This document shows, one piece after another, positions 41,935-53,111 of a stretch of DNA of 61,508 nt (its first letter is position 1; every line of letters starts with the position of its first letter). Below the pieces are notes generated by a model, which did not search any database, was not told where the DNA came from, and saw nothing but the letters and a program-made list of their open reading frames with translations. Source of the stretch: Actinomortierella ambigua (taxonomy: Eukaryota > Mortierellomycota > Mortierellomycetes > Mortierellales > Mortierellaceae); NCBI GenBank assembly GCA_016098155.1, contig JAAAJB010000144.1, forward strand, positions 1-61,508, given 5' to 3'. The position numbers and the translations under genes were made by a program.

Positions 41935-42261
41935 ATCGATGTTGAGGAGAGAAGGACGGGGGAAAGAGGGGAGAAGCTGGAGTAGACAGTCAAATTGAAT
42001 GAATGCACGTTTGTGGGCCTGCTGATCAACAATGACAGGAACTGGGTAAAGTGGCGGTCACAATGCGCATCCACAAATTTCCTTCCAGCAAATTTACTCG
42101 ACAAGACCAAGACCTCATACACACAACTATTATATATCATATCTCAATGGTTTTCTTTGGTTTGCTTCTCGAAGCGTCAGACGTGATTTATTGTAGCCAA
42201 AACTCTAGAGAAAGCGGTTTTCCATCCTGACAAAAAAAGTTTGTTGTTGGAAAGGAGTTGC
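41935..42261. other. spacer between PRP4 start and P0 end
   Basis: 327 bp, both neighbours on the minus strand. It holds the PRP4 upstream region and P0 3' region. No gene is seen. Confidence 0.4.
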
Positions 42262-43512
42262 TTAATCGAAGAGACCGAAGCCCATGTCGTCATCGGAAGC
42301 CTCCTCCTCCTCAGCAGCCTTCTGCTCAGCAGCGGCGGCAGGGGCAGCATCGGCAGCGGCAGCGGGGGCGGCGACGGCGAAAGCCGAGGGATCGGCAAGG
42401 TAAGCCTTGATCTATTCACGATGTTCAAATAACACGATGTTACAGGTCGTTAGTGTTTACGAACGTGCTTTCTCAGGTCAATGCAAATTTTAAAGAAAAA
42501 AAAAGTTGCAAAGAATTTGAAAACCATCAGGAAAAAATTAGAGTGTTTGGTGTTTATCTCGTCAATGTCCCCGAAGAGACTACACAAGAATTCTCATCAC
42601 ACGGCTTTCAGGGTGTTGTCAAAGGGAAGGAAAAAAAGAGGGTAGGAAACAAATACAACCCATATAGAAACCAAAACAAAAAAAAACAAAACAAAAAGAG
42701 CAACATGACATTCAAAACGTTACCTTCTCGGAGCCGGGGAAGTCGTAGTCGGTGGCGATCGACACGGCCAAGAGGTTCTTGTAGGCGTTGATGAGGGTGT
42801 GGGGGATCGAGACGATGGTGGGGTAGCCGGCAGCCAGGGAGATGGCGGCAATGGTCTTGATACCGGAGACGAAGTGGCCGATGAGGGTATCCTCCTCGAT
42901 GTCGAGGACCGAGGGGTGGAAGATGGTACCCTCATCGAAGACCTGGACGACGGTCAAACCGTAGGTGAAGGGCGAGATGTTCAACATGTTCAAGAGGGTG
43001 GCCTCCGAAGCACCGACCTTCGAGCCAACCTTGACCAGATGGACATCGTTGACGATTTCAATGGTACCACGAGCAATCTTGGTGGGGATACCCAAAGCCT
43101 GGAAGAAGGAGGTCTTGCCGGGCTCCATACCGGTGTTACCACCGGGAACGTAGACATCGACGGGGGCGACGGCACCGGCACGAGCGGGAGCACGGACACG
43201 GTTGGTCAGAACCTTCTCACGGACGGTCTTCAGGTCCGAGTTGGTGAAGACGAAACCAATGTTGCCGCGGATGTGGGGCAGGAGCTTCTCGTAGTCGGGG
43301 TTCTCGGGGGCGAGAATACGGAGAGCACGGCGGACCATGGTGTTCTTGCCCATCAGGATCTTGGCCTCAGAGCGCAGGTTCTTACGAATCTGGTGCATCT
43401 GGTTGGAGCCGACATTGTCAACGTTGACAATGAAGATGGACTTGTAGTCCTCCAGGTAGGTCTTCAGCTTCTGGAAGTACTCTTCCTTCTTGTTAACGCC
43501 AGCCTTTGTCAT
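42262..43512 (-). CDS. RPP0: 60S acidic ribosomal protein P0 (uL10)
   Basis: Two exons (43512-42724, 42411-42262) join in phase 0 and give 312 aa, the normal length. The rRNA-binding N-terminal domain is plain: [35 protein letters not shown] and GNIGFVFT. The second exon encodes the Ala-rich hinge and the stalk tail [16 protein letters not shown], which recruits elongation factors. Codons are strongly biased toward C-ending forms, as expected for a highly expressed gene. The ATG at 43512 is chosen; another in-frame ATG lies 15 bases upstream and would add MNITK. Confidence 0.96.
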
Positions 43513-44153
43513 CTTGGTAATGTTCAAGGGAGTTTAATGGCTGTTGAAAAAATAAGCAAGCAGGACGGACGAGGTTAACATCCAGGGTCATTGCGAGATT
43601 TGATGTTGTGTAGAGAAGAACGATATGGACAGGGAGATGGAAGCAGGGTATAGGGAGGGGGAATAAAGGTGCTTTGGGTGGAGGGTTTGTGCTGGCCAAC
43701 AATGCAGCCTAGTCTACATAAAAGACAAGCCCTGATCAGGGCAGGTGTCCATTTAGGTAGACTCCTGGTGCATGCGAGCTGTTTCGATCCGGTCCTCTGC
43801 ACAAGTCTGGTGAACAGATACGCGGACGGATGGGATGGACGCATGATGAGATGATGCATAGGATGGTGGGGAGGACTGATTGATCGATGTATGTGTGTGA
43901 TAGGCCGATAGATTGATGGATGGATGCAAGAGAGGCTGGATGGATGGATGGATGGATGGATGGATGGGCCCTGGCGGCAGCATTCCCCCCTATCAAAAAA
44001 CTGACCTTTGTGAGAGAGAGAACAAAATTCTGGTAGCCACGCTTCTTTTAAAACGACTGGGTCGGACCTGAAAAATTATTTGATTGATTGCCCTGTCAGT
44101 ACCCTACGTTGCCACCATTTTTTTCTTTCCACTTCTCCTTCTCCCCTCGAAAG
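43513..44153. promoter_or_regulatory. divergent upstream region of P0 and DOC1
   Basis: 641 bp between two divergent start codons. It contains C/T-rich leaders on both sides and a TGGA microsatellite. A leader intron in the P0 transcript is possible but not proven. Confidence 0.45.
43937..43967. repeat. (TGGA)n microsatellite
   Basis: About seven and a half perfect TGGA units, with scattered GATGGATG copies on the left side. Confidence 0.9.
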
Positions 44154-45188
44154 ATGTCGGTCATTCACTTTGAGGACTTGCTGCATGTCGACGGCAAGGA
44201 AGAGGTCGGAAGACTGGCAGAGTGGTCTGTCACGTCTGCCAAGGCTGGCAATGGCCCTGACACCCTGCGCGACAACAACTTGAACACCTTTTGGCAGTAG
44301 GTACCACAGGCATGTTTGGGCGGCTCGTATCTGTTCCTCTTCCGCCCCCTCTTCCTCCACTACCCTTTTCTTGCGCACACGCGCATCCATACACACACGC
44401 ACACATACTCAACAGCTCAAATATCTGCACCTTTGTCATTGCATCTATTTCCTCTCGTAGATCAGAAGGTCCACAGCCCCACTGTATCAATATTCAATTT
44501 GAAAAGAAAACCGCTATCGAGGTATGTCGAGTGAGCATTTGCACGCAGTAGTAAGGAAAGGCATAGATCGAGCGGCCTCTAATACCACCAGTCCTATTGC
44601 GTTATCGGATGAATAGGTATTATCTTTCTATACAGATTACAGGCAGGATGAGAGCTATACTCCGCAGGCAGTGAGCATTCGCGCGGGCACATCCCACCAC
44701 GACCTCAAGGAGCTAGTGACTTTTGACCTCGACCCTACCACTGCCACGGGCTGGACAACCGTCAGATTAGAAGGTGAACCTGGAAGGTAATAGGAAAAGA
44801 TAGAGCATCGAGGTCCAGCCTGCGAGAATACGATTTGTCGGCCTACATTTGGAGATCACCTAAAAAAAGTATTCGATCCCCCATTGAATGCCATGATAGC
44901 GGCCGGCCACCAAGAGCCTTCTTATTGCAGCTAGCCATCCTGACCAACCAGCTCAGTGGACGTGATACTCGCATCCGACAAATCAAACTCTTTGCCACGC
45001 GAAGGTAAAACTGAAGGCAAGGGCGTATAGAAATCAAAAGGCAACTGACACTTCAAACAGCTGATTAACTCTATGGGCATGGTTACTTTTACTTTTTTTT
45101 TCGTACGTGCGAAAGGCCCATGTTTCTCGAGTACGACCAGGTACCATTTACAGCGCAAGAATTTCTTCTCAGCTCGGTAATGCGATGA
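44154..45188 (+). CDS. DOC1: anaphase-promoting complex subunit 10 (DOC1)
   Basis: Five small exons (44154-44296, 44461-44521, 44617-44786, 44900-45004, 45116-45188) join with matching phases and give 183 aa, near the usual 185. The DOC domain is almost complete: LRDNNLNTFWQSEGPQPHCI, NIQFEKKTAIEVLSFYTDYR, QDESYTPQAVSIRAGT, a GWTTVRLEGE segment, and LLQLAILTNQLSGRDTRIRQ. APC10 forms the degron co-receptor of the APC/C ubiquitin ligase with Cdc20 or Cdh1. The C-terminal end is VMR where the family usually ends in Ile-Arg, the tail that docks on TPR subunits. No single exon is longer than 57 codons, so the gene is easy to miss. Confidence 0.92.
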
Positions 45189-45486
45189 GGATGGTTTCGC
45201 CAATGCCCACCAAGGGTGATTTTTTTCCTTGCGGAGCAAATCCCAAACGGATTGCAGTGCTGTTGCATTGTATATCTTTAGCTCTGACGCACGGCATCCT
45301 TCGCTGTGCACATCATGAACCATTTAGAAACTTTATCCAAGACTAGTATGCAGGCCATCTCCGGCGCTCCACGTCTTCATGAAAAAAAGGGTAGATGTCT
45401 GATATCAATGAACCGTCGGGAACGATAGAACGTCTTGTTTTAAACTCTACCTGCCTACGAAACATCCTAAGCACCTCGAGTTGGCA
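45189..45486. other. convergent spacer between DOC1 and the RhoGEF gene
   Basis: 298 bp with no gene. Both neighbours end here; no consensus AATAAA was found on either strand. Confidence 0.35.
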
Positions 45487-48400
45487 TCACCTCAGTTGTG
45501 CTACCGCTGGTGGTTGTCCGGACGGACCATCATCTTTCTTACGCCTGTTAAGTAGTTTGTTCATGACAGAGATGCTCGACCTGAACGACGACTGCTGTCG
45601 AGCTGTCGAAATTTCTTGTTCCGATGTCTCTGCCAATCCTGTTGACATCATGACATGGCTGTCTGGCGTATTCGAAGAGGCAAAAAGGGAGGGGTGGCCA
45701 TGCTCAAGCTCGTGTTGTTGTTGTTGTGGTGGTGGTGGTAGTGGTGGTGGTGGTGGCTGTGGTTGTGGTTGTAAGGGTGGCCCGTACTCACAATCTGGAT
45801 GTGTTGGGAAAGGATATCCTGTCATAGTGTCGGTTCGTGACCTCAAGGGAAGAGATCTCGTCGATAATGCTGGACGCAAGCCGGTCGATCGACCCCGCAC
45901 TTCTCTTCCTCCTCCACCGCCAGCACTGTGCATGCTCAGCGCGTTCAGTTCGCTGGTTAGTTTGTGAATGTTATTCGTAGCATTGGAGTTGCAAAGGGCC
46001 AGTGGCATTGGTGGAACATTAGCATAGCCTGCGTTGGGCACGCCCGATGCATGCTTCTGGTGGATGATGCCACTTGGCGAGGCTGGCAAGGATATACAGC
46101 CCACGGGCAGGCCGTATGCGGGTATAGGTCGGCCCAAGCGCATGGTCTTGTTTCTGAGGGTATGGTGTACTTTTGTCAGGTCTGCAGTCGTCTTGACAAC
46201 GTATTGTGATGTCAAGAAATTCCTGCTAAAGTGCAGTCGGGCTCGCTGGTAGGGATCGAAATGAAAGATGGTCCATTGCAGATTGGAGGCTGTCGTTTTA
46301 AAGGAAAGAGGTTTGTTTAAAAAGTAGAAGAAGTGTTAGTCCAAAAAAAAAAAAAAAAAAAAAAAAACACCGTTTGGGCATGGGGTGAATGTGGCATACC
46401 AAGCTCTGTAAGACAAATCTGAAAAGCTTCAAGGTCTGTGAAAGACGAAGGCACCTTTGAGTTCGCCAGTGATCCTGTACAGCCTTCCATCGATATCTTT
46501 CCTCGTAGCATGACACTGTACGATGACCCTGTATCTTCAATCACACCAACGAACGGAGGCAGTTTGATGGCCTGAATAACTTCCGGCTTGATTCCATGTT
46601 CGTCTTGGTAAAACAGTGTCATTTGTCCCTAAAAAAAACGATACGAACAAGTAGAGCGATGTTCAGCTTCGCGACATTTTTGTCTATGTACCAGCAGCGA
46701 CATCTGTCCCATAATGTTCCAGCAAGCTACCTTGTGCTTTATATCGCGGTAAATGCTCTCTGAGTAGGCATTGAAAAAGAGCTCAAGGTCTGCAACATGC
46801 AACCGACAGGTATAGCTGGGATCGCCTTTATGGGCCTTGGAGAGTGACAAGGCCGCATTAAATTTTGAAATGAATGGATCACGCTTGTCAAGATCCTCTG
46901 GCAAGAAGCCACGAATGGCTTCCCAGGGCTCTTCCTTTGAATCCACAGCGTCGCGTGTGATGATACAGAACAATCCCTCGGGATCGGCTTTGAAACACAA
47001 CGAGAGAGAACATGTCAGCTACAAAAAAAACTCTTTGTCGATACATGAAAGCGCAACAGAAAAGCGAGCAACTCAATTCAGCACTTACTCTGTTCGACAC
47101 AGACAATCTCGAGCTTGGTTACGTCCATCCACCCTAAAAATTTCCACTTGCTCGAAAGAATAGTTTCTCGCTTCTCGGTGATTCGTCCAGAAGACAATCC
47201 AGAGGCCGCAAAGAGTTGTTCGCCTCGACTGCTTTTGGGTCGCCTCAGCAGCATGACTTTGTCTGAAAATAAGACCATCGTCAGAGGCTTCCCTTTCTCT
47301 CCTGTCAACATGTTGGCTTCATGGCCATCTAGAAAAGCATGCACTGCTCGATCAGCACGGATAAGCGTATCCTTCAACAGTGACGAAACAAAAAATAAAT
47401 ATTAGTAGAGGTAGCATCACCCTCGCTTCTTCCTCCTCTTGGTGGCACGATTAGATCACATACAGGGCATCCATCCACAGTGTTTCGAATGCGGAATTGA
47501 AGGGCTGCGTTTTGCTCGGGCTTGCCGTTATCCATCTCCGAAATCTCGCTTGCAAGTTCGATCGCTCTAAGCAACCCTTTACGCTCATGCGATCCCGCTG
47601 GCGTTCCGGCAAGGATCTCTGTTCGCCCAGTGAAAAAGTCAGTCTAATTTTTTTTTTTATAAAATGAATCCCGGTCCTTCCATTCGTTATCCATGAGCCT
47701 GTAGGTACATCATCTCACCTTTGAACAAGAGAGGATATCTGGCAATTCTCTGAGTGGGTTCAACAAGAAGGTCGGACAGGGCTAAATCGTGCGCCATCTC
47801 CCGTTTCCGATCCAAAAATTTTTGAAAGTTGACATTCTTTTTGAGCAATCTAGCGACCATCTGCGTGCTCTTTGAGTATCCAAGTAGGTATCTCCTATAA
47901 CATGCCATGAGCTTCATCTATTGATACATGTGAACACAGAAACGCATGAAGCACGAGTGAGGATCAGCGAACACCTTCTCTAGAGCGACCCCAAAAAATC
48001 TGACGGCGAGAGTAGGTAAATTAAAGCCATACATGTTGCTTGCAAATATCACCAAGGTCACGCTGTGGCCGCACTTCGCTCCTGTAAGTATCGAGATCTC
48101 TGAGGAATGCTGTGTTCGCTGCCACGATTTGCTCAATGTTGTTGAAGACGACACGAATTTCATACTTGTCCAAGGGCCGATTTGATCCCTCAAAGTATCT
48201 TGCCTCACACAAGTAGACCTAGACACGTAGACCATAGCAGGGGCAGGTGGTTTGTTATCAGCTCGTTGAGCACATGTCAAAGTTCGCTTAATAATATATG
48301 TGCTTACATTGATCATCGTTTGCATGCGCGAACAATAGCGCCTCTCAGTCTCAATAAGCTCGTGCAAGGCTTCAAGTCTATGCTCAGCGCCCTATTTACC

Positions 48401-49998
48401 AGAAGGAAATGCATCGTTAGACTCCCTCTAAAATTTTGATAGAGCATGTTTGCAGGAATAAGACAGGGAGGGTAGATGATACTGGATTTTTTCTTTACCT
48501 TTTCATACGTCTTGAATGCTGAGAATCTTTCTGTTCTTGGCTGGATAAGCGAAAACGGCTCCAACTCTACACGGTCGCCAAGGGTTTTGAAAAACTCCCA
48601 AAACCTCGTCTTTTTATCTATATACAGGTACAATTTTTACTCAAGCGCTTAGTGTCATTGTCGTGTAAACCAGAGAATGGTTGTGGCAGCAGATCTCTTT
48701 CATACCTTCGGGGTGCCCGCTACTGTCTGGGAACACAATGTCAATGGTCATTGCGCTTGGCCTCTGCAAACAACAAAAAAAGTTCATAGAACAAGGGATC
48801 AGGTTATTTCCTCCTGTTCGGTCCAGAGTCATTTTTCTTATCGATGCCATGTAGGTCTTACCATCTGAGCTTCTAGGTTTCGTAAAATACCAGGAAATGA
48901 CTCGTGCTTTATCTCTGCCAGGCAGTCAACAAGTGACATGACATGACCATCGGAGCCAGTCCATCCAAGGTCGCTGAGGATGAAAACTGAGTGGTCTCGT
49001 GATTGAGCAATCTCCTGCTTGAGGATAAGGTCGAGATCAGGGATCGAGGAGAGGTACTCTTTAAAGGCATGGTGAAGAACGCCCTGGATTATTTGCTGCT
49101 TGGAGTACATGCTGACTAGCCTTGCAAATTCTGGTGTCGATAAAAGTGACTCTGGAACTTGAACATTCATAAATTTCTATATCGTGTCAAAAGTCCAGGT
49201 GAGTGGTGTAACAACCAACCAATAAAGTCTTTGGTACAACATTCATTTTTTTAGGGAGGGTTGAGCCTTACCATGGATGTCCTTATGAGTACGAAAAACG
49301 ACGAGTTCGATAGGATCACGGAAACACAAATAGTCCCAAGTTGCACGTCCGTTCCCATGTAATGCGTGGCATCTATGTCAGAGGTTTTTGAGTGAGTGAC
49401 TGACCCCACCGATGAAAAAAAAAAAGATATCTGTATGATGCGCTCCAATAGCAGAACCGCAATGGTACCTGATCGATTATAAAAATGCGCTTCAAACGGC
49501 GAGTTGTAGTGTGGCAGGAGCATGACAGGAGGGTCGCTTTTAGTCCAAGGCAGATTGAGCATGCTGCTGGCATTGGATCGGACGCTAACGGTACTTCGGC
49601 GGGATGACATCATATGGGAGTGGGAGTTTGCTGAGAAAATGGATGAGCTGGAGGGGGTTCCAAAGTATCCACTCTGTCCTGCCACACTGCCGCATTGAGT
49701 GGGGCTTCCACATTGAGTGGAAAAGAAGAAAGATCCATTGCTAAGGCGAGGCCGATCTGTCAAGCGTGCCTCATGTTCGTAACCCGCCCTTGCTAATTGC
49801 TGTATTATCGACTAGTTACGGGTGAAGTGGGTTATTGAGTCAGACTCTCTCTCTCTTTCTTCTCTCGCATGCTTCTGATTCATGAGCAAAACGATGATCA
49901 ACACTGATTGGGAGACTCAAAAGAGGTGTGCTACATACCCTGAGGTGCTGCTGAGCATCACTTGCAGGAGCACTAGAGAAAATATTTTGGTGAAGCAT
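45487..49998 (-). CDS. Rho guanine nucleotide exchange factor with DH and PH domains
   Basis: Fourteen exons on the minus strand with consistent phases: 49998-49939, 49799-49469, 49372-49272, 49176-48862, 48763-48706, 48617-48499, 48391-48308, 48218-48033, 47917-47719, 47618-47464, 47371-47089, 46987-46731, 46628-46400 and 46289-45487, giving 1,059 aa. The DH domain covers about residues 335-535: LHELIETERRYCSRMQTMIN, LGDICKQHMKLMACYRRYLL, NVNFQKFLDRK, LSDLLVEPTQRIARYPLLFK. The PH region follows (about 540-715: MVLFSDKVMLLRRPK, WKFLGWMDVTKLEIV). It should load GTP onto a Rho-type GTPase at the cell cortex; which one cannot be told. The N-terminal 330 residues have no domain I recognise. The last exon is Pro/Gln/Ser-rich. 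Exon borders are read by eye. Confidence 0.83.
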
Positions 49999-51549
49999 GG
50001 TAGTTGACTGGACAAGCACTGTCCCTGACCAGTGTCAAATCACGGAGAAACTGGAGGTTGGACAAAGTTAGATGAAAGAGATTGTAGAGGATGAGTGCAC
50101 AGCAGAGCTGTTGAAAAAGTCGTAAGACTGTCGTTATTGACGGTATGCCAGGATGGGATGGGCTGAATATGGAATGATTAATGAGAGAATGCAGTCGCAT
50201 TTTTCCGGTGCAGTTTGCGACCAGCTCTCTTCCGACCCGAGAACGTGGATGCCCGCCCAAAGGTCAAAGTGTTCCTGACTCTCCTCAGGTTGGAAAGAGA
50301 CGGAACGTCATTGTAACAGCCGCTCTTCTCCCACCTGTTTCCGGTCTGACGCTTCAACTGCGTGCAATCAGGTTCACTACACGCAACTCTCATGTGATGC
50401 CAGTGCTCCAAGTGTGCTCCCAGTGTTTGTGATGCTATCCAGACTATCCAGATTCATTACTTGCCAATTTGGTACAATGAAAGGATAGTACTCCCCGTAA
50501 GAGGCGCGAGGACGTCACAAGCAGGCTAGCAGACAGCGTGGTGTTGCATTGTGTCGACGGACCCTTGTCAGGCATCAGTAGACCCCAGTCTGTACAAATC
50601 GCCAAAACGCTCCGTGATGCTTGCTTATATTGAGATGGTCTGACCATTGCTCCACAGTGATATGATTGTGCAGTACCTATGCACGTTTTATTGCGACTGA
50701 ACACGTTCCTCGTATAATGTACTACTAATATTGCCTGTCTTTTGGGGTATCAGAGTCCACCCGCTGTTGCCATGTCAGCTGAACAAGTCGCTTTCAAAAC
50801 ACTGCTTCAGGGTATTGTTGATCCAACGAGCCAAGGCGGGTAATTGAAAGGTTGAACGGAGCTGCAAAGGCTGCACACTGCCAGATCTTCCCAAGTGCTC
50901 TCGAGTCGAGGCTGCTTGCAGTTATGTTGACTATGTGTACCTAACGCGTTTTTTTTTATCTCCAATGGCTCTTCTGGAAACCCCCTTCGGTCGATTCAAA
51001 GCTGGCAAGAACGATGGTGCAGTAGACCAAGCTCATACCATGGATGCAAACGCGGATTGTCAGCTGGTGGTACTACGCGCTGTTGAGGATCCACGGTAGC
51101 CTTGGGAAGAAAGGACCACAAGGTGTCAATTGCTTAATCCTCCACATTCAGCTCGTCTAGTGACCTGAAGGCCATCTACTGGTCGTCGTGCCCGGTCACT
51201 GAGTGTAAGTAGCAAACAGTGCTGGTTGGCGCAGGACCAAGCGTGTAGCACAATACTCCACCCCGTCGTCTTGTATATCTGGAGTCTATTCTTGGTCCAA
51301 AGCAGACTCAATGAGACATGTTGCCAAAGGTCATTCTGGAAATGCTTCATGCACTAGGACGCGCATGTTTGGGGTTGCAGGCTGTGGAGACCGACGACGT
51401 GACTTTCGTGTTACGAGCAGAGAATGCTCAAAAAAGAGAGTTTGGCAGAAGAGAGAAAATGTTCAGCCGATTTGACTCTACTCTTTTTTCTCCCCGGAAC
51501 CTGTTTGTGCTCTCCCTCTCTCTTTTTCTGCATCCTCGTTACAAGCATA
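49999..51549. other. 1.55-kb spacer, no gene recognised
   Basis: Holds the upstream region of the RhoGEF gene (left part) and of the asparagine-synthetase-like gene (right part, C/T-rich near 51475-51530). Frames up to 95 codons have no family features. Confidence 0.45.
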
Positions 51550-52710
51550 ATGCCCGCTGACAGCAAGACTCCATCTCATGGCGACGATGCCTCTCATTCA
51601 AAGACATTAAAGTCGAACCCGGTCCACGTCGCACAGCTACGCCAGTTAGTGCTCGAGTCGCTTGAAAAGTGCACGCCTTGTGACTGCATCCTTTTGTCTG
51701 GAGGCGTGGATACATCGATCCTCGCCGAGGCGGCTCATTGGTCTTGGAGGCAGAAGCAGCAAGCGTCAGGAGGAGACGGCAGTGAAAGCGCAGAGGCCTC
51801 GAAGCCTATTCGTGGTGCAGTCACTGTTCTCTGCACCGACCAGGCAACGGATGAGTTTTACGCAGCTCAAGTGTCGAAGAGGACAGGCATGGTGCAGGAG
51901 GTGGTCAAGATCACGCTTGAAAACATCCTCGAGGAACTCGAATTTTGCATCAAAACCCTAGAGACATTTGATCCGATGGAGCTCCGCAACGGCATTGTGA
52001 TCGCCCGGGGGCTGTCTGTCGCAAAGTCGCTCGGCTACAACTCGGTCATGACGGGCGATGGTGCCGATGAGCTTTTCGCTGGCTATTCGTTCTTGCACAA
52101 CAAGACAGCCGAGGATCTGGATCAGTACTCGCGCAAACTCGTCCAGAACATGCGGTTTTCTGCAAAGACGCTGGCTGCTGCTCTCGGACTGACATTGTAT
52201 CAACCGTTTCTGGATCCCAAGCTCATCGAGTTTTCTCTGGGGTGCTCGCGTGATGAAAAAATCAACACACACCACCATTCTGAGGATCGGGCATGGCAGG
52301 ACCGCCTGCAAGGTGACATGATCCATGGCAAGTTTATCTTGCGCGAGGCATTCGAGGACATTGCCTTTGCAGCGTGGCGACGTAAGGAGCCAATCGAGGT
52401 TGGATCTGGCACCACGGTCCTACCAAAGGAATTTGCTCGGACGATGGATCCCCAGGAGCTGGAGCGTGATCAAGAACGAATCTTCAAGGAGCGTGGGATC
52501 AAGATCCGCGATGCCGAACATCTGCAGTACTACCGTGTCTTTGAAAAGGTCTTTGGGACGGACGAGACCAGGTACTCAGAAAAGCTGAAACGTGATGGCC
52601 GTGACCCGTGTCCCGGATGTGGGTTCAACCTCTCCAAGCCCGATCAGACATTTTGTGTCATTTGCGGGCAGTGGCCAGCGCGGGTTCTCCCCAGTGCTGT
52701 ACAGTTGTGA
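51550..52710 (+). CDS. stand-alone asparagine-synthetase-like ATP-PPase with zinc ribbon
   Basis: A single exon of 386 aa. The ATP-binding PP-loop is LSGGVDTSILAEAA, and VMTGDGADELFAGY is the second hallmark of the asparagine synthetase synthase domain. The N-terminal glutaminase domain of true asparagine synthetases is absent, so ammonia or another amine would be the nitrogen donor, if it transfers nitrogen at all. At the C-terminus CPGCGFNLSKPDQTFCVICG gives two CxxC pairs, a zinc ribbon. Family members with this arrangement are known as uncharacterised asparagine-synthase-related proteins. Function is open: a tRNA-thiolation-type or other adenylating role would also fit the PP-loop plus zinc ribbon. 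The ATG at 51550 is preferred over one at 51424, whose extra 42 residues look like translated leader. Confidence 0.82.
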   Translation: MPADSKTPSHGDDASHSKTLKSNPVHVAQLRQLVLESLEKCTPCDCILLSGGVDTSILAEAAHWSWRQKQQASGGDGSESAEASKPIRGAVTVLCTDQATDEFYAAQVSKRTGMVQEVVKITLENILEELEFCIKTLETFDPMELRNGIVIARGLSVAKSLGYNSVMTGDGADELFAGYSFLHNKTAEDLDQYSRKLVQNMRFSAKTLAAALGLTLYQPFLDPKLIEFSLGCSRDEKINTHHHSEDRAWQDRLQGDMIHGKFILREAFEDIAFAAWRRKEPIEVGSGTTVLPKEFARTMDPQELERDQERIFKERGIKIRDAEHLQYYRVFEKVFGTDETRYSEKLKRDGRDPCPGCGFNLSKPDQTFCVICGQWPARVLPSAVQL

Positions 52711-52827
52711 ACAAAAAAAAACCAGAATCCTGCAGAGCTTCCCCTGGAGGCCGAGCCCATTATACTCTTTTTTTTTTTTTTTTTAACAGCACGTTAGTTG
52801 TCCTTCTACCGCCAACAAAGAGCCCGC

Positions 52828-52833
52828 AATAAA
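52828..52833 (+). terminator. AATAAA polyadenylation signal after the synthetase-like gene
   Basis: Consensus AATAAA about 120 bases after the stop codon, following an 18-base T-run. Confidence 0.5.
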
Positions 52834-53111
52834 TCTCTCCTGGCTGCTCTGTTGCTCTTTTCAACGCCCCATACTGGAAAGGCACAACTTTTATCTCCTT
52901 CTGCTCCTTGTTGAATGCTGGATCTCGGCGAGGTACAGCGCGGACAAAACACTACTCGAGAACTGAGAGGTAGCTAGGGCAAGTCAAGAAAGTGGACTTT
53001 TTTTTTGCTGCAAAACATGAAAATGTATCCTGAGCATGCACTGCCACAGCACTTTTAAAGTCGACATTATCGCCCAAGGGTCAGGGGCAGAGGAAACAAC
53101 AAGCAGTGCAT

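Noticed and set aside
42799..43578. 259-codon open frame on the plus strand
   Set aside because: It lies antisense to ribosomal protein P0. Strong C-ending codon bias in P0 removes stops on the other strand.
47920..48032. Reading FFGVALEKVFADPHS as part of the RhoGEF
   Set aside because: It is out of phase and hits a stop. Joining 48033 to 47917 gives LGDICKQHMKLMACYRRY, a continuous DH helix.
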